Program-made: the position numbers and the translations under genes | The notes under the pieces: model-generated | Told to the model about the DNA's origin: nothing | Databases searched by the model: none | What the model saw: only the letters and a program-made list of their open reading frames with translations | Source of the DNA: Nocardia aurantiaca | Lineage (GTDB): Bacteria; Actinomycetota; Actinomycetes; Mycobacteriales; Mycobacteriaceae | DNA length: 64,000 bases | Direction: 5' to 3' | NCBI RefSeq assembly: GCF_009708175.1 | Contig: NZ_WMBB01000010.1 | Coordinates: 248,001-312,000, forward strand | Shown here: positions 1 through 13,100 of the stretch, piece by piece | How positions within the stretch are numbered: position 1 is the first letter of the stretch | How the letters are laid out: every line of letters starts with the position of its first letter

Positions 1-717
1 GGCAAGGCCAGTGCGCGGAAGCTCGCCGCGGCAGGCGCGGTGGTGCCGATGGTGGCGCGTTCCCGGCCCGAACTGGAAAGGCTTGCCGCCGACATCACGG
101 CCGACGGCGGCACAGCCCACGCCTACGCGACCGACCTGACCGACATGGATGCCGTCGACCTGCTCGGCCGGACGCTGCTGGCCGAGTACGGGCACATCGA
201 TGTCGTGATCAGCAACGCGGGAAAGTCGATTCGGCGGCCCATCGCCGAGTCCTACGACCGCTTCCACGATTTCACCCGCACCATCGACATCAACTATCTC
301 GGCCCGGTGCGGCTGCTGCTCACTCTGCTGCCGCATATGCGCGCACGCAGGCAGGGGCATATCGTGAACGTCTCCACCTGGGGCGTGCTCATGCCGCCGA
401 GTCCGCGCTGGTCGGCCTATGGCGCCTCGAAAGCCGCCTTCGACGTCTGGCTGCGCAGCGTCGCCGCCGAAATCGCCGGCGACGATGTCACGACCACCTC
501 GGTCTACATGCCACTGGTCCACACCAGAATGAGCGCCCCCACCGACTTCCGCCGCATCCCCGGTCTGACCGTCGACGAAGCCTCCGACCTCATCTCGCAC
601 GCGGTCACCGCCAAACCCCGCGACATCGCCCCCTGGTGGGCGGTCCGGGTCCAAGCCTGGTCTGCCGTCCACCGCGATCGGGTCCAGCGCATCCTGGAAC
701 GTAGGTTCCAGCGCTGA
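1..717 (+). CDS. Short-chain dehydrogenase/reductase, 5' end outside window
   Basis: The reading frame is open from the first base, and the first residues (GKASARKLAAAGA) look like the end of the Rossmann glycine motif, so only the extreme N-terminus is missing. The NAG motif (ISNAGKS), the catalytic serine in VNVSTWG and the YGASK tyrosine-lysine pair are all present, so this is a classical NAD(P)-dependent SDR oxidoreductase. The C-terminus (about 80 residues after YxxxK) ends in an Arg-rich tail. The substrate cannot be read from the sequence. It lies on the same strand as the NRPS, but 427 bases separate them, so membership of the biosynthetic cluster is only possible. Confidence 0.9.
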   Translation, partial: GKASARKLAAAGAVVPMVARSRPELERLAADITADGGTAHAYATDLTDMDAVDLLGRTLLAEYGHIDVVISNAGKSIRRPIAESYDRFHDFTRTIDINYLGPVRLLLTLLPHMRARRQGHIVNVSTWGVLMPPSPRWSAYGASKAAFDVWLRSVAAEIAGDDVTTTSVYMPLVHTRMSAPTDFRRIPGLTVDEASDLISHAVTAKPRDIAPWWAVRVQAWSAVHRDRVQRILERRFQR

Positions 718-1144
718 AGAGCGGACCGTGCGGGAGGGCGACGGTAACGCTCGGCGGCGCCACTCGGCGGCGCGCGTCGCCATCACTTTTCGGCGACATT
801 CTCGTGGCAGAAATGTCGCGATCCCCTCGAACCAAGGCCGAAAAGTCGCTCGGCCAACTATTTGTAACGAATGCTCGATAAATGAAGTGAGTTTATCCCG
901 AAGGCTGATCGGCGCGTATGCGCGACTATAAAGACGCAAAGATCATTTAGTATTCGAATCGAAATTCAAACGTCCCTGAATCGTTGACGTTCGGCCGCAT
1001 CGGTGTCTTTGGTGGGCCCATGAGGAGAATCCAAGCGCACTGCGCATCCTCCTCGTGGATATGGAAACCATCCCGGTCGCCGGCGGTGTACAGCAACGTA
1101 TCCTTCGTCATATACTGGCCGCGGTCGGGGTTGGAAGGAAACAA
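718..1144 (+). promoter_or_regulatory. AT-richer leader and promoter region of the NRPS gene
   Basis: No convincing gene is visible here. The stretch from about 840 to 1000 is clearly less GC-rich than its surroundings. It holds a TATAAA at 927-932 and a perfect 11-base palindrome TTCGAATCGAA at 953-963, which could be part of a promoter and operator. The exact -35 is not clear. If transcription starts near 940-960, the NRPS mRNA has a leader of roughly 190 bases. Confidence 0.4.
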
Positions 1145-4100
1145 ATGACCGCTCCGCGACCGCAGCTCGACCCCGATCGAGGGGGGAGCAGAAATGCCGA
1201 ACCGGACGCGTCAGTCATACAGCCAATACCGCTGTCCGCTGGACAGCAGGGTTTGTGGTTGGCGCAGAAATTAAGTCCGGATGTACCGATATCTGAGGCG
1301 CAGTATGTCGAGTTCCATGGCGACCTTGACGTCGATCTGCTGCGTAAGGCGGCGATTCAAGCCGGCCATGAGTTCCAGTCGGGATATCTGCGACTGAGAG
1401 AGATCGATGGCGAGCCCTATCAGTTATACGACCCGTCGCTGAAGTCGACGGGACCGGTGATCGATATTCGCGGTGCCCCGGATCCCGTCGCGGCAGGCTT
1501 GGAATGGATGCGCCGGGAGTACACCGCGCCACTGGACATGACCCGGGACCGGTTGGTGGCGACGGCGATCGTGCAGGTCGGGGATCGGCATTATCTGCTG
1601 TACTGCAGAAGCCACCACGTCGCACTGGACGGCTACGGCGCGATGATGATCGTGAACCGGATCGCGGCGCTGTACACGGCGGCGGTGCGGAGCCACACAG
1701 CCGAGCCCAACCGGGCGGCCGACATACGCGCCCTGTACGAGGCCGACCGCAGCTACCGGGAATCGAAGCGGTTCACCGACGACCAGGCGTATTGGGTGAA
1801 CAGACTCGCCGGCGTCGACGAGGAGTTCAGCCTGGCTTCCGGGCACGCGCCGGCGTGCGCGGACAGTGTCGTCGCAATCAGAGAACTGTCGGCGGCGACG
1901 GTCGAGCGGATCGATCACTCGGCGAAAACACTGGGCGCCAGCCCGGCCGCGCTGGTGATCGCCGCATTCGCCTGTTATCTGTCCCGGCGGACCGGCCGGG
2001 ACGACGTCCTGGTCAACATTCCCGTGTCGGGTCGCACGACCGCCGTGCTGCGGCGGTCCGGGGGTGTATTCGTCAATGTGGCGCCGCTTCCGATCGTCCT
2101 CGATCCAGGGGACACCGTCGCAACGCTGGCGCTGCGCGTGCAGTCCGATCTGGTAGGTGTATTGCGGCACCAGCGGTGCGGCCTCACCGATATTCGCGCC
2201 GCCACCGGAACCCGTGGCGCACAACGGCGCTTCGCCGGCCCGGTGGTGAACGTCATGCTTTTCGCCCAACACATCCAGTTCGGTTCGGTGACCGGGGAAT
2301 TCCATATCCTCAGCTCCGGCCCGGTCGAGGATTTGCTGGTCGACGTATATCAGACCGGCGATCCGCCGCGGACGATCCTGCACCTCTTGGCCAATCCCAA
2401 CCTCTACACCGACCTCGAACTGTCGGCCCACTGCGCCGGTTTTATGGAGTTCATCGACGAGTTCGCCGCCGCCACACCGGACACCGAACTCGACCAGGTC
2501 CACCCTGGCAGCGCCGCCGACGGCGCGAAAACCCGGCGACGCCGCGAGAACCTGGCATTCTGGCGAGCCGCGCTTGCGGATCTTCCCGAGGAACTTGCTC
2601 TGCCAGTGGACAGGCCACGGCCGATAGCGATGTCGAATCGGGGCGCGACCGTCGTCCACTCCGTGGGTGCGGGATTGGTTCAGGCGTTGGAAGATTGTGC
2701 GCGGCAGCACAATTCTTCGCTGTTCATGGCGATTCACGGTGCGCTGGCGGTCTTGCTCGCCCGCATGAGCGGAACCACCGATATACCGATCGTCACCCCC
2801 ATCGCGGGACGCGGCGCGGCCGCGCTCGACGATATGGTCGGCATGTTCGTCAACACCCTGGTGCTGCGGACCGAAATCGATCCCGGAGAACCGTTCGCCG
2901 ACCTACTCGCCCGGATCCGGCAGATCGATCTGGACGCGTTCGACCACGCCGACATCGCGCTCGAACAAGTGGTGAACCGGCCATTCCGGTCACGGCACCC
3001 CTTGTGCCAAGTGATGCTGGCGTTCCGGAACCCGGAACCTGTCGAATCGGGATTACTCGACCTCGAACCGCCGGCGGTCGGCCATTCCAGCGAAATATCC
3101 TGCCTCGACCTGCAATTCGCCCTGTCAGCGGACGACGGCGGCGACATGAACGTGGCGGTCACCTTCGCCACGGACCTGTTCGATGCCGCGACGATCGACT
3201 CCCTCGCACGCCGATGGATCCGGATACTCGAATCGGTAGCCACCGATCCAGCGGTACCCGTCGGGGCGATCGAGGTACTCGAGCCCGCCGAGCGAGCCGA
3301 TCTGCTGGCCCGTCGCGGCGCACCCGAGGTGGCGCCCCTCACCCTGCCGGAGCTGTTGGCCAACGCGGTCGCGTTCGATCCTGATGCGGCGGCGATCGTG
3401 TCCGACGGGCGGGAATTGAGTTACCGAGATGTGGACGAGCGCTCGAATCGGTGGGCTCGGCAGCTGATCGGGCGGGGCATCGGTCCGGAGGATGTTGTCG
3501 CGATCGGCATGCCGCGTTCCGCGGATTCGATTCTGGCGGTATGGGCGGTGGCCAAGGCAGGGGCGGCTTTCCTGCCGATCGATCCGACCCATCCGGTCGA
3601 ACGCGTCACCCATATGGTGACCGATTCGAGGGCGACGGTCGGCCTGACCGTGGCATCCGCACGCACGCGGTTACCCGATGACATCGACTGGCTGACAGCG
3701 GACTGCCTCGACGAGGGCGATGACCGGCCGGTCACCGACGGTGATCGGGTGCATCCGCTGCGTGTCGACGATATCGCCTATGTCATCTACACCTCCGGAT
3801 CGACCGGGCTGCCCAAGGGCGTCGCGGTCACCCATCGAGGACTGAACAACTGCAGCACCGAACACCGGGATGCCCTGAGCATCGGAGCCCATTCCCGCAC
3901 AATGCATCTGGCTTCACCAAGCTTCGATGTCTCGGTCCTGGAACTGCTGTTGCCGTTGTGCTCGGGCGCGACGATGGTCGTCGCTCCCGGCGACAGCTTC
4001 GGCGGCGACCAACTCGCCGAACTCCTCGACCGCGAACACGTCAGCCACGCGTGTATCACACCCTCGACACTGTCCACCATCGACCACACCCGTTGGCCAC

Positions 4101-7100
4101 TAACGGATTTGGGGCATCTGATCGTCGGTGGCGAAGACTACGGCACCGAATTGGTCCAACGGTGGAGTGGTGATCGTGAACTGTTCAACGAATACGGGCC
4201 CACCGAGACCACGATCGCGGCCACGCTGACCGTCTTGGCCACGGGAGAGTTGGTCACGATCGGCCGTCCGATCCGCGGCGTCTCGGTATGGATACTCGAC
4301 CAGCGTCTGCAGCCCGTACCGGCCGGCGTGGCGGGCGAGCTGTATATCGCCGGCGGTCTCTTGGCTCGTGGGTATTACCGCCGGGCGGGTTTGACCGCTG
4401 AACGCTTCGCCGCATGCCCGTGGTTGTCGGGTGAGCGTATGTATCGGACCGGTGATGTGGTCCGCTGGTCGGCCGGCGGCGAGATCGAGCATCTGGGCCG
4501 GTCCGATTTTCAGGTCAAGATCCGGGGTCTTCGTATCGAGCTCGGTGAGATCGACTCCGTGCTCGCGGGGCACGAGAGTGTGGGTTATGCCGCCACGATC
4601 GGCCACCGCGCCGATTCAGGAGCGCAGTCGCTGGTCTCGTATGTTGTTGCCGCGCCAGGCTATTCGATCGATACCACACTTTTGACCGAGTATCTCGCCG
4701 ATCATGTGCCGTCCTACATGGTTCCGTCTTCGATCGTGGTGCTGGACCGGATCCCGTTGACACCGACAGGCAAGCTCGATCGTAAGGCGTTGCCCGAACC
4801 GGTGTTCGCCGATCACAAGCCGTACCGCGCACCCCGAACGCCGATCGAGCATCTCATCGCCGAGACATTCACCGATGTGCTCGGCGTCGACGCCATCGGT
4901 ATCGACGACTCCTTCTTCGCCCTCGGCGGAGACAGCTTGGTCGCGACCCGTGTCGCAGCGCGCCTCGGGGCAGCGCTGGATACCGAAATTCCGGTGCGGC
5001 TGTTGTTCGATGCGGCCACGATCGCGGAACTGGCCACCCGCATAGAGCAGGCTGCCGGGACAGGGCGGCGACCCCGCCCACCACTGATCGCCGGCCCGCG
5101 CCCCGAACTCGTGCCTTTGGCGCCGGCGCAACAACGAATGTGGTTCTTCAATCAGTACGACACCGGCTCCGGGGCATACAACATGCCGATCGTTATTCGG
5201 CTGCGTGGCGAATTGAACGTCGATGCCCTGCGGCTCGCCATGACCGACGTGCTGGCCAGACACGAATCCTTGCGCACCCGGTACCCGGACCACGACGGAA
5301 TGCTGATCCAGGTGATCGAATCCGTCGAACACGTGGACCGAGAACCCACTCTCGCGACAGTCTCATCGCACCAATTGATCCCGGCGGTAACCGAATTCGT
5401 GACCGAAGGCTTCGATGTGAGCACCCAGGCGCCGGTGCGCGCCCGGCTGTTCCGCGTGACCGATGCGGAGCAATCCGAACACGTGTTGGCCGTCGTGGTG
5501 CACCACATCGCCGCGGACGGCTTCTCGATGACGCCGCTGGCGCGTGACGTGGCCACTGCATACACCGCCCGGATCCGCGGCGAAGTCCCCTCGTGGGCAC
5601 CGCTGCCCGTCCAGTACGCGGACTACGCACTGTGGCAACGCGCCATCCTCGGCTCGCCCGACGATCCGGAATCGCTGTGCGCCCGGCAGATTCGATATTG
5701 GACAGAAGCATTGGACGGAGTCGCCGAGGAACTTCGCCTGCCATTCGACAGGCCACGGCCGGTGGTGATGTCGAATCGGGGTGCGACTGCGAGTTTCTCC
5801 GTGGGTGCGGGGTTGATTCAAGCGTTGGAAGATTGTGCGCGGCAGCATAATTCTTCGCTGTTCATGGCGATTCACGGTGCGCTGGCGGTCTTGCTCGCCC
5901 GCATGAGCGGAACCACCGATATACCGATCGGCACCCCCATCGCGGGACGCGGCGCGGCCGCGCTCGACGATATGGTCGGCATGTTCGTCAACACCCTGGT
6001 GCTGCGGACCGAAATCGATCCCGGAGAACCGTTCGCCGACCTACTCGCCCGGATCCGGCAGATCGATCTGGACGCGTTCGACCACGCCGACGTCCCGTTC
6101 GAACAAGTGGTGGACCAACTGGTCACGCGCCGATCCCAGGCTCGCCATCCGCTGTTCCAGGTGATGCTGGCATTCCAGAACCTGGAACCGGTGAAGCTCG
6201 AACTGCCCGACCTCGAACTGTCGGTGGTCGACCTCCCCAACAACGTGTCCCGCTTCGACCTGCAATTCATCCTGTCCGAAGACAGCGACAGCGGCGGTAT
6301 GACAGTGGCGGTCACCTATGCCACGGATTTGTTCGATGCCGCGACGATCGAATCCTTCGCACATCGGTGGATCCGGATTCTGGAGTCGCTGGCCGCCGAT
6401 CCGACGGTTCCGGTCGGGGCGATCGAGGTGCTCGAGCCCGCCGAGCGGGCCGACCTGCTGACCCGCCGCGGCGCTGCCGCGGCGGCACCGATGACGCTGC
6501 CGGATCTGTTGACCGCGGCAGCCGCGCGGAATCCCGACGCCTCAGCGATCGTGTTCGATGGACAGCAGGTGAGCTATCGGGAATTGGATGAACGTTCGAA
6601 TCGGTTGGCGCGACTGCTCATTCGCCGAGGCATCGGCCCGGAGAACGTAGTCGCGATCGCGATGCCCCGTTCCCTGGACTCGGTGCTGACCGTATGGGCG
6701 ATCGCGAAATCGGGGGCGGCTTTCCTGCCGATCGATCCGAGTCATCCGAGAGAACGCATCACGCACATGACGACCGAATCGGGGGCCGTCGTCGGCGTGA
6801 CCCTGACGTCTGTGCGCGCACAGTTGCCCGACGATATCGACTGGTCGACACCGGACAATCTCGACCGCGCCGACAACGTCGACGCGGCCGACAACCGGCC
6901 CATCACCGACAGCGAACGGATACGTCCACTGCGTATCGACGACATCGCCTACGTCATCTACACCTCCGGATCGACCGGGCTGCCCAAGGGCGTCGCGGTC
7001 ACCCATCGAGGACTGAACAACTGCGCCGTCGAGCACCGGGATGCCATCAGTATCGAATCCGATTCTCGTACTCTGCATATGGCTTCACCGAGCTTCGATG

Positions 7101-10100
7101 TGTCGGTATTGGAATTGCTGTTGCCGCTGTATGCCGGCGCCACCATGGTCATCGCACCCAGCGACGTCTACGGCGGTGACGAACTCGCCGGCCTGATCGC
7201 CCGCGAACGGGTCAGCCACGCCCTCATGACACCGTCCACGCTGTCGACCATCGACCACACCCGGTGGCCACTACCAGAATTGACGCACCTGATAGTCGGC
7301 GGCGAGGACTACGGCACCGAAGTGGTTCAGCGCTGGGGCGAGCGCCGCACCCTGTTCAACGAATACGGGCCCACCGAAACGACCATCGCCGCGACATTGA
7401 GCACCCCGTTGGCGGTGGGTGATGCGGTGACCATCGGTGGTCCGATTCGTGGTGTGTCGGAGTGGATTCTGGATCAGCGGCTGGAGCCTGTGCCGGTCGG
7501 TGTGGCCGGTGAGCTGTACGTGGCGGGTGGTTGTCTGGCTCGTGGGTATCACGGTCGGGCGGGTACGACGGCCGAGCGTTTCGTCGCGTGCCCCTGGGTT
7601 CCGGGTAAGCGGATGTACCGGACCGGGGATGTGGCTCGATGGACGGCCGACGGGGCGATCGAGCACGTGGGTCGTTCGGATTTCCAGGTGAAGATACGAG
7701 GTCTTCGCATCGAGCTGGGCGAGATCGATTCGACGCTGGCGGCTCACGAGACCGTGGGTCATGCGGTCACCATCGGTTGTCGCGGCGATTCGGGGGCTCA
7801 GTCCTTGGTCTCGTATGTCGTTGCCGCGCCGGGTCATTCGATCGATACAGCGGCGTTGGTCGATTATCTGGGTGATCGGTTGCCGTCGTACATGGTTCCC
7901 GCGTCGATCATGGTGTTGGATCGTGTTCCGTTGACGCCCATGGGCAAATTGGATCGGAAGGCGTTACCGAAGCCGGTGTTCGCCGGTGACAGGCCCTTCC
8001 GCGCGCCCCGGACGTCGACCGAGCAGATCATCGCCCGGTGTTTCACGGATATTCTGGGTGCCGAGACGGTCGGTGCGGACGATTCCTTCTTCGCCCTCGG
8101 CGGAGACAGCATCATGTCCATCCAGCTGGTGACGCGTGCCAGGGCGGCCGGCGTGGTCTTCTCCCCACGCGACGTCTTCGAGCGCAAAACGGTCGCCGGA
8201 CTCGCCCAGATCGCCATCAACGAGGGTGCTGCGGGGACATCCCTTCCGGCGGAACTGCCTGGCGCAGGCGTGGGCCCGCTACCGCTGACACCGATCATGC
8301 GATGGTTGCTCGATCGGGCAGGGGCCGGGCACAGCCGCTTCTCACAGGCCATGACGCTGGGTCTGCCGACCGGGATCGACCGGCGACAGCTGGCCGATAC
8401 CGTGCAGGTGGTACTCGATCGGCACGACATGCTGCGCGCGCGACTGACCCCGCCCACCGACGGACAGTGGACGTGGGAGGTGCTGCCGGTCGGAGCGGTT
8501 CGCGCCGACGACGTTCTCACGCGGGTGCCGGTGGAAGCGGGGCTGGGACGCGCCGAGTTCCGTGCATTGGCGACGGCCGAGTTGGATGCCGCCGCGAACC
8601 GGCTCGATCCGGAAGCCGGGATCCTGACGCAGGTGGTCTGGCTCGACCCCGTGAGCACGGTGGAACCCGGCACGGTGCTGGTGGTGGTCCACCGTTCGGC
8701 GATCGATCGCGCCTCCTGGCGGGTGCTGGCGCCGGACCTCACGGCCGCCCTGGCCCGGATCGCATCCGGCGAGCCACCCGATCCGGCCCCCACCGGGACC
8801 TCCATGCGGAGGTGGGCGCACGGATTGGTCGAGGCGGCCCAACGCCCGGAGCGCGCCGCCGAGCTCGAACTGTGGCAAGCGATGACCGCCGAGGACGATC
8901 CGATAATCGGTTCACGGCCCCTCGACCCCGCGATCGACCTGGTCACGACTGCCCGCACGATCCAAGTCGACGTGGACCCCGAGGTGACCGAGGCCCTGCT
9001 GACCGAGGTGCCCGCCGCTTTCCACGGCAGTGTCGACGACGGGCTGCTGGCCGCCTTCGCGATAACGATGGCGAGGTGGCGGCGCGAGCACGAATCGACC
9101 GCTTCCGCGGGCCCACCCGCGGACGTGACGATCCGTCTCGAAGGGAACTGTCGCGCGGATGATGTCGTCCCAGGCTCGGACCTGACGCGGACGGTCGGCT
9201 GGTTCGCCACCGGTTATCCGATGCGCCTGGATCTGTCGGGTATCGATCTCGACGACGCACGCGCGGGCGGGCCGGCGATGGGGGCAGCGGTCAAGTCCGT
9301 CAAGGAACAGCTCCTCGCGGTCCCGGACCACGGGATCGGCTACGGCCTGCTGCGGTATCTCAACGAGGACACCGGTCCGAACCTCGCGACGGCGCCGCCG
9401 CAGATCGCGTTCCACTACCTCGGCCGCGTCGCCACGGGGATCACCGAAGCGGTACCGGCGCTCGGATGGGTGCCGGCGGACGTCGGCGGCGCCCAGGGTG
9501 ATGCCGAACTCGCCGGCACCCAGCATCCCGATGCTCCGGTGCCGGCGGTGCTCGACGTCGATGCCGTCGTCCTGGACGACACGAGCGAGCCGCGGCTGCG
9601 AACGATCTGGTCGTACCCCACCGGGGTCCTCACCGCCGATGCGGTACGCGAGGCGGCGGAGTCGTGGCGCGAGGTGTTGACCGCGTTGGCGACGCATGTC
9701 CGCCGTGCCGGGGGCGGGGGACGGACGCCGTCGGATCTGGCGCTCGTCGAGCTCGGACAATCCGAGATCGAGCGACTCGAGGACCGGTATCCGGCATTGA
9801 GCGACATCTGGCCATTGGCCCCACTGCAGGAGGGATTGCTGTTCCATGCGCTGGTGTCCGAGCAGTCGGTGGACGCCTACATCACGCAGCTGGTCCTCGA
9901 ACTGCGCGGTCGAGTCGATCCACGGCGGCTACGCCGAGCCGCCCACGTACTGCTCGACCGGCATCCGAATCTGCGCACCGCGTTCGTCACCGACATCGAC
10001 GCCGGACCGGTGCAGGTGGTCGACGACGACGCCGAGGCTCCATGGTCGGAACCGGACCTGTCCGGACTGGACGACAGCGCACGCGATCGCGAGTGGAAGC

Positions 10101-13100
10101 TACTCATGGACGCGGACCGCGCCACCCGGTTCGACCCCGCTCATGCCCCGCTGCTCCGCTGGATGCTGGTCACCACCGGGCCGGAGCAATACCGGCTGGT
10201 GCTGACCAATCATCACCTCCTGCTCGACGGCTGGTCGACGCCGCTGCTCATGAAGGAGCTGCTGGTGCTCTACGCCACCGATTGCGATGCCGCCATGCTG
10301 CCGCATGTGCGCCCCTACCGGGACTTCCTGGCCTGGCTCGGCCGACAGGACCCGGCCGCGTCGCTCGACGCCTGGGCGCGTGCGTTCGACGGCGCCGACG
10401 AGCCGACCCTGGTGGCCGCGGCCGATCCCGGCCATCGCTACACCGAATCGCGGAAGGTTCTCGGCGAACTCACCGAGGAGCAGACCGCGGCGCTGACCGA
10501 CCGTGCGCGGTCGCGCGGAGTCACGCTCAACACCGTGATCCAGGCGGCATGGGCGATCGTGCTGGGCGCGTTGACGTCCCGGAAGGATGTGACGTTCGGC
10601 GCGGTGGTCTCCGGACGGACCCCGCGGATCGCGGATATCGAATCGATGATCGGGCTTTTCATCAACACGGTGCCGGTGCGTGTCCGTCTCGACACCACCG
10701 AGACGCTCGGACAATTGCTCGACCGAATCCAGACCGAGCAAGCCACGCTGCTCGATCACCAGTTCATAGGTCTGGCCGACATCGAGCGGGTGGCCGGGCC
10801 GGGAGCGGCATTCGACACGATGACGGTGTTCGAGTCCTTCCCGGTCGACCGCCACGGGTTGACCGCGGACACCGACATCGCCGGCATGCGGTTGGTCGAC
10901 GTGACCGGCGCCGACGCGGCGCACTACCCGCTGGGCGTGGTCGGGCGTGTCGATTCGCGACTGCATCTCGAGATCAAATACCTGCCCGAGTTCTTCGACC
11001 ACGACACCGTAGCCGCGACCCTGAGGCGGATCCAGCGAGTGCTGGGCGCCATCGCCGCCGACCCGGATCTGCCGCTGGCCCGGCTCGATCTGCTCTCGCC
11101 GGAGGAATACCGCGAGCTGGCGCCGGTGTCGGGTGATCCCGCGATGCCGGAGCGGGTGTTGCCCGAGCTGTTCGCGGCGACGGCGGCGCGGGATCCGGGG
11201 GCGGTGGCGGTCGTGTGCGGGGACCGGCAGTGGACCTACGGCGAACTCGATGCGGAGTCGAATCGGTTGGCGCGACTGCTGATCGGTCTAGGTGTCGGGC
11301 CGGAGATGGGTGTCGCGGTCGGGTTGCCGCGCTCGTTCGAATCGGTGCTAGCAGTGTGGGCGGTGGCGAAGTCGGGGGCGGCATTCGTCCCGATGGATCC
11401 GCGCAACCCGGGGGGCCGGGTCCAGCACATGCTCACCGATTCGGGCGTGGCGACGGGAATCACGCTGTCGCAGTGGCGGGATCGACTTCCGGGATCGGTG
11501 CGATGGCTGGTCCTCGACGAGCCGGCAGTCGAAGCGGAGCTGGCGGGATTGCCGGCGACCCCGGTGACCGACGCCGAGCGAATTCGGCCGGTCCGGACCG
11601 ATCACGCCATGTACGTGATCTACACGTCCGGCTCGACGGGTGTGCCGAAAGGCGTGGTGGTCTCGCACCGCGGATTGGCGAATCTCGTGGCCGAGCAGTG
11701 CTCGCGGTTCGACATCGGGCCGGACGCGCGGGTGCTGCATGCCGCGTCTCCCAGTTTCGACGCCGCGGTCCTGGAACTCCTCTGGGCGTTCGCGTCGGGC
11801 GGGCGGCTGGTGATCGCGCCGCCGACCGTCTTCGGCGGAATCGAACTGGCGCAGATCATTTCGCGGAACTCGGTGACTCATGCCGCGCTCACCCCCACGG
11901 CCTTGGGCACGGTCGACCCGGCCGGGCTGCCGAACCTCGGGACGGTCGTGATCGGTGGCGAGGCGCCTTCGCCACGACTGGTGTCGCGGTGGGCACCGGG
12001 CCGCACACTGTTCAACACCTATGGTCCGGCGGAGGCCACGATCCAGACCAATGCCGGGGCGCCGATGGTGCCGGGTGAGACGGCGACGATCGGCGGACCG
12101 ATCCGCGGCGTCGGTGAGGTCGTGCTCGACGCCTGGTTGCGCCCGGTGCCGCTCGGAGTCGTCGGCGAGCTGTACCTCACCGGTCCGGGACTGGCTCGCG
12201 GTTACCGCAACCGGACGGGTCTGACGGCATCGCGGTTCGTCGCCGATCCGTTCACGGACCGGGGGCAGCGCATGTATCGGACCGGAGACCTGGTGCGGTG
12301 GCTGCGGCTGCCGGATGGAGATCTGACGCTCGACTACGTCGGCCGGACGGACTTCCAGGTCAAGATTCGTGGTTTCCGCATCGAGCTCGGCGAGGTCGAA
12401 TCGGTCCTGCTGGCCTGCGCAGGGGTGGCTCGCGCGGCGGCGGCCGTGCACCGCGGATCCGCCACCGGCGATCGATTGATCGGATACGTGGTGCCCGAAC
12501 CCGGCGCCGACCTGGACCCGGCCGCGATCATCGCGTTCGCCGGGCAGCGATTGGCCCCGCACATGGTGCCGGCGACCGTGATGGTGCTCGACGCGCTGCC
12601 GCTGACGGAGACGGGCAAGCTCGACCGTCGCGCGTTGCCCGAGCCGGACTTCAGCACGGGCCGAGCCGAATTCCGGGCGCCGGTCACCAAAACGGAGAAG
12701 ACTCTCGCGGGGCTGTTCGCCGAGATATTGGGTATCGACACGATCGGGCTCGATGATTCGTTCTTCGCCCTGGGCGGGGACAGCATCATGTCGATCCAGT
12801 TGGTGACGCGGGCCAGAGCGGCGGGTCTCGTGCTCTCCGTGCGTGAGGTGTTCGAGCGCAAAACGGTCGCCGGACTGGCCCGGATCGCCGTCCGCGACAG
12901 CGCCGCGGCGGCCTCCCTCCCGGCGGAACTGCCCGGCGGGGGTGTGGGGCCGATGCCGTTGACGCCGATCATGTGCTGGATGTTCGAACGCGGCGGATTC
13001 GACCGCTTCTGCCAGTGGGTGACCCTCACGCTGCCGACCGGCATCGACAGGACCACGATCGCGGCGACCATGCAAGCGGTGATCGATCATCACGACATGC

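Noticed and set aside
1055..1144. ATG at 1055 as NRPS start
   Set aside because: No ribosome site precedes it, whereas the ATG at 1145 has GGAAGGA at ideal distance; the 30 extra residues do not resemble a C domain start.
947..1144. Minus-strand frame of 65 codons before the NRPS
   Set aside because: No ribosome site, atypical codon use, and it covers the NRPS leader; it is not an MbtH-like protein.
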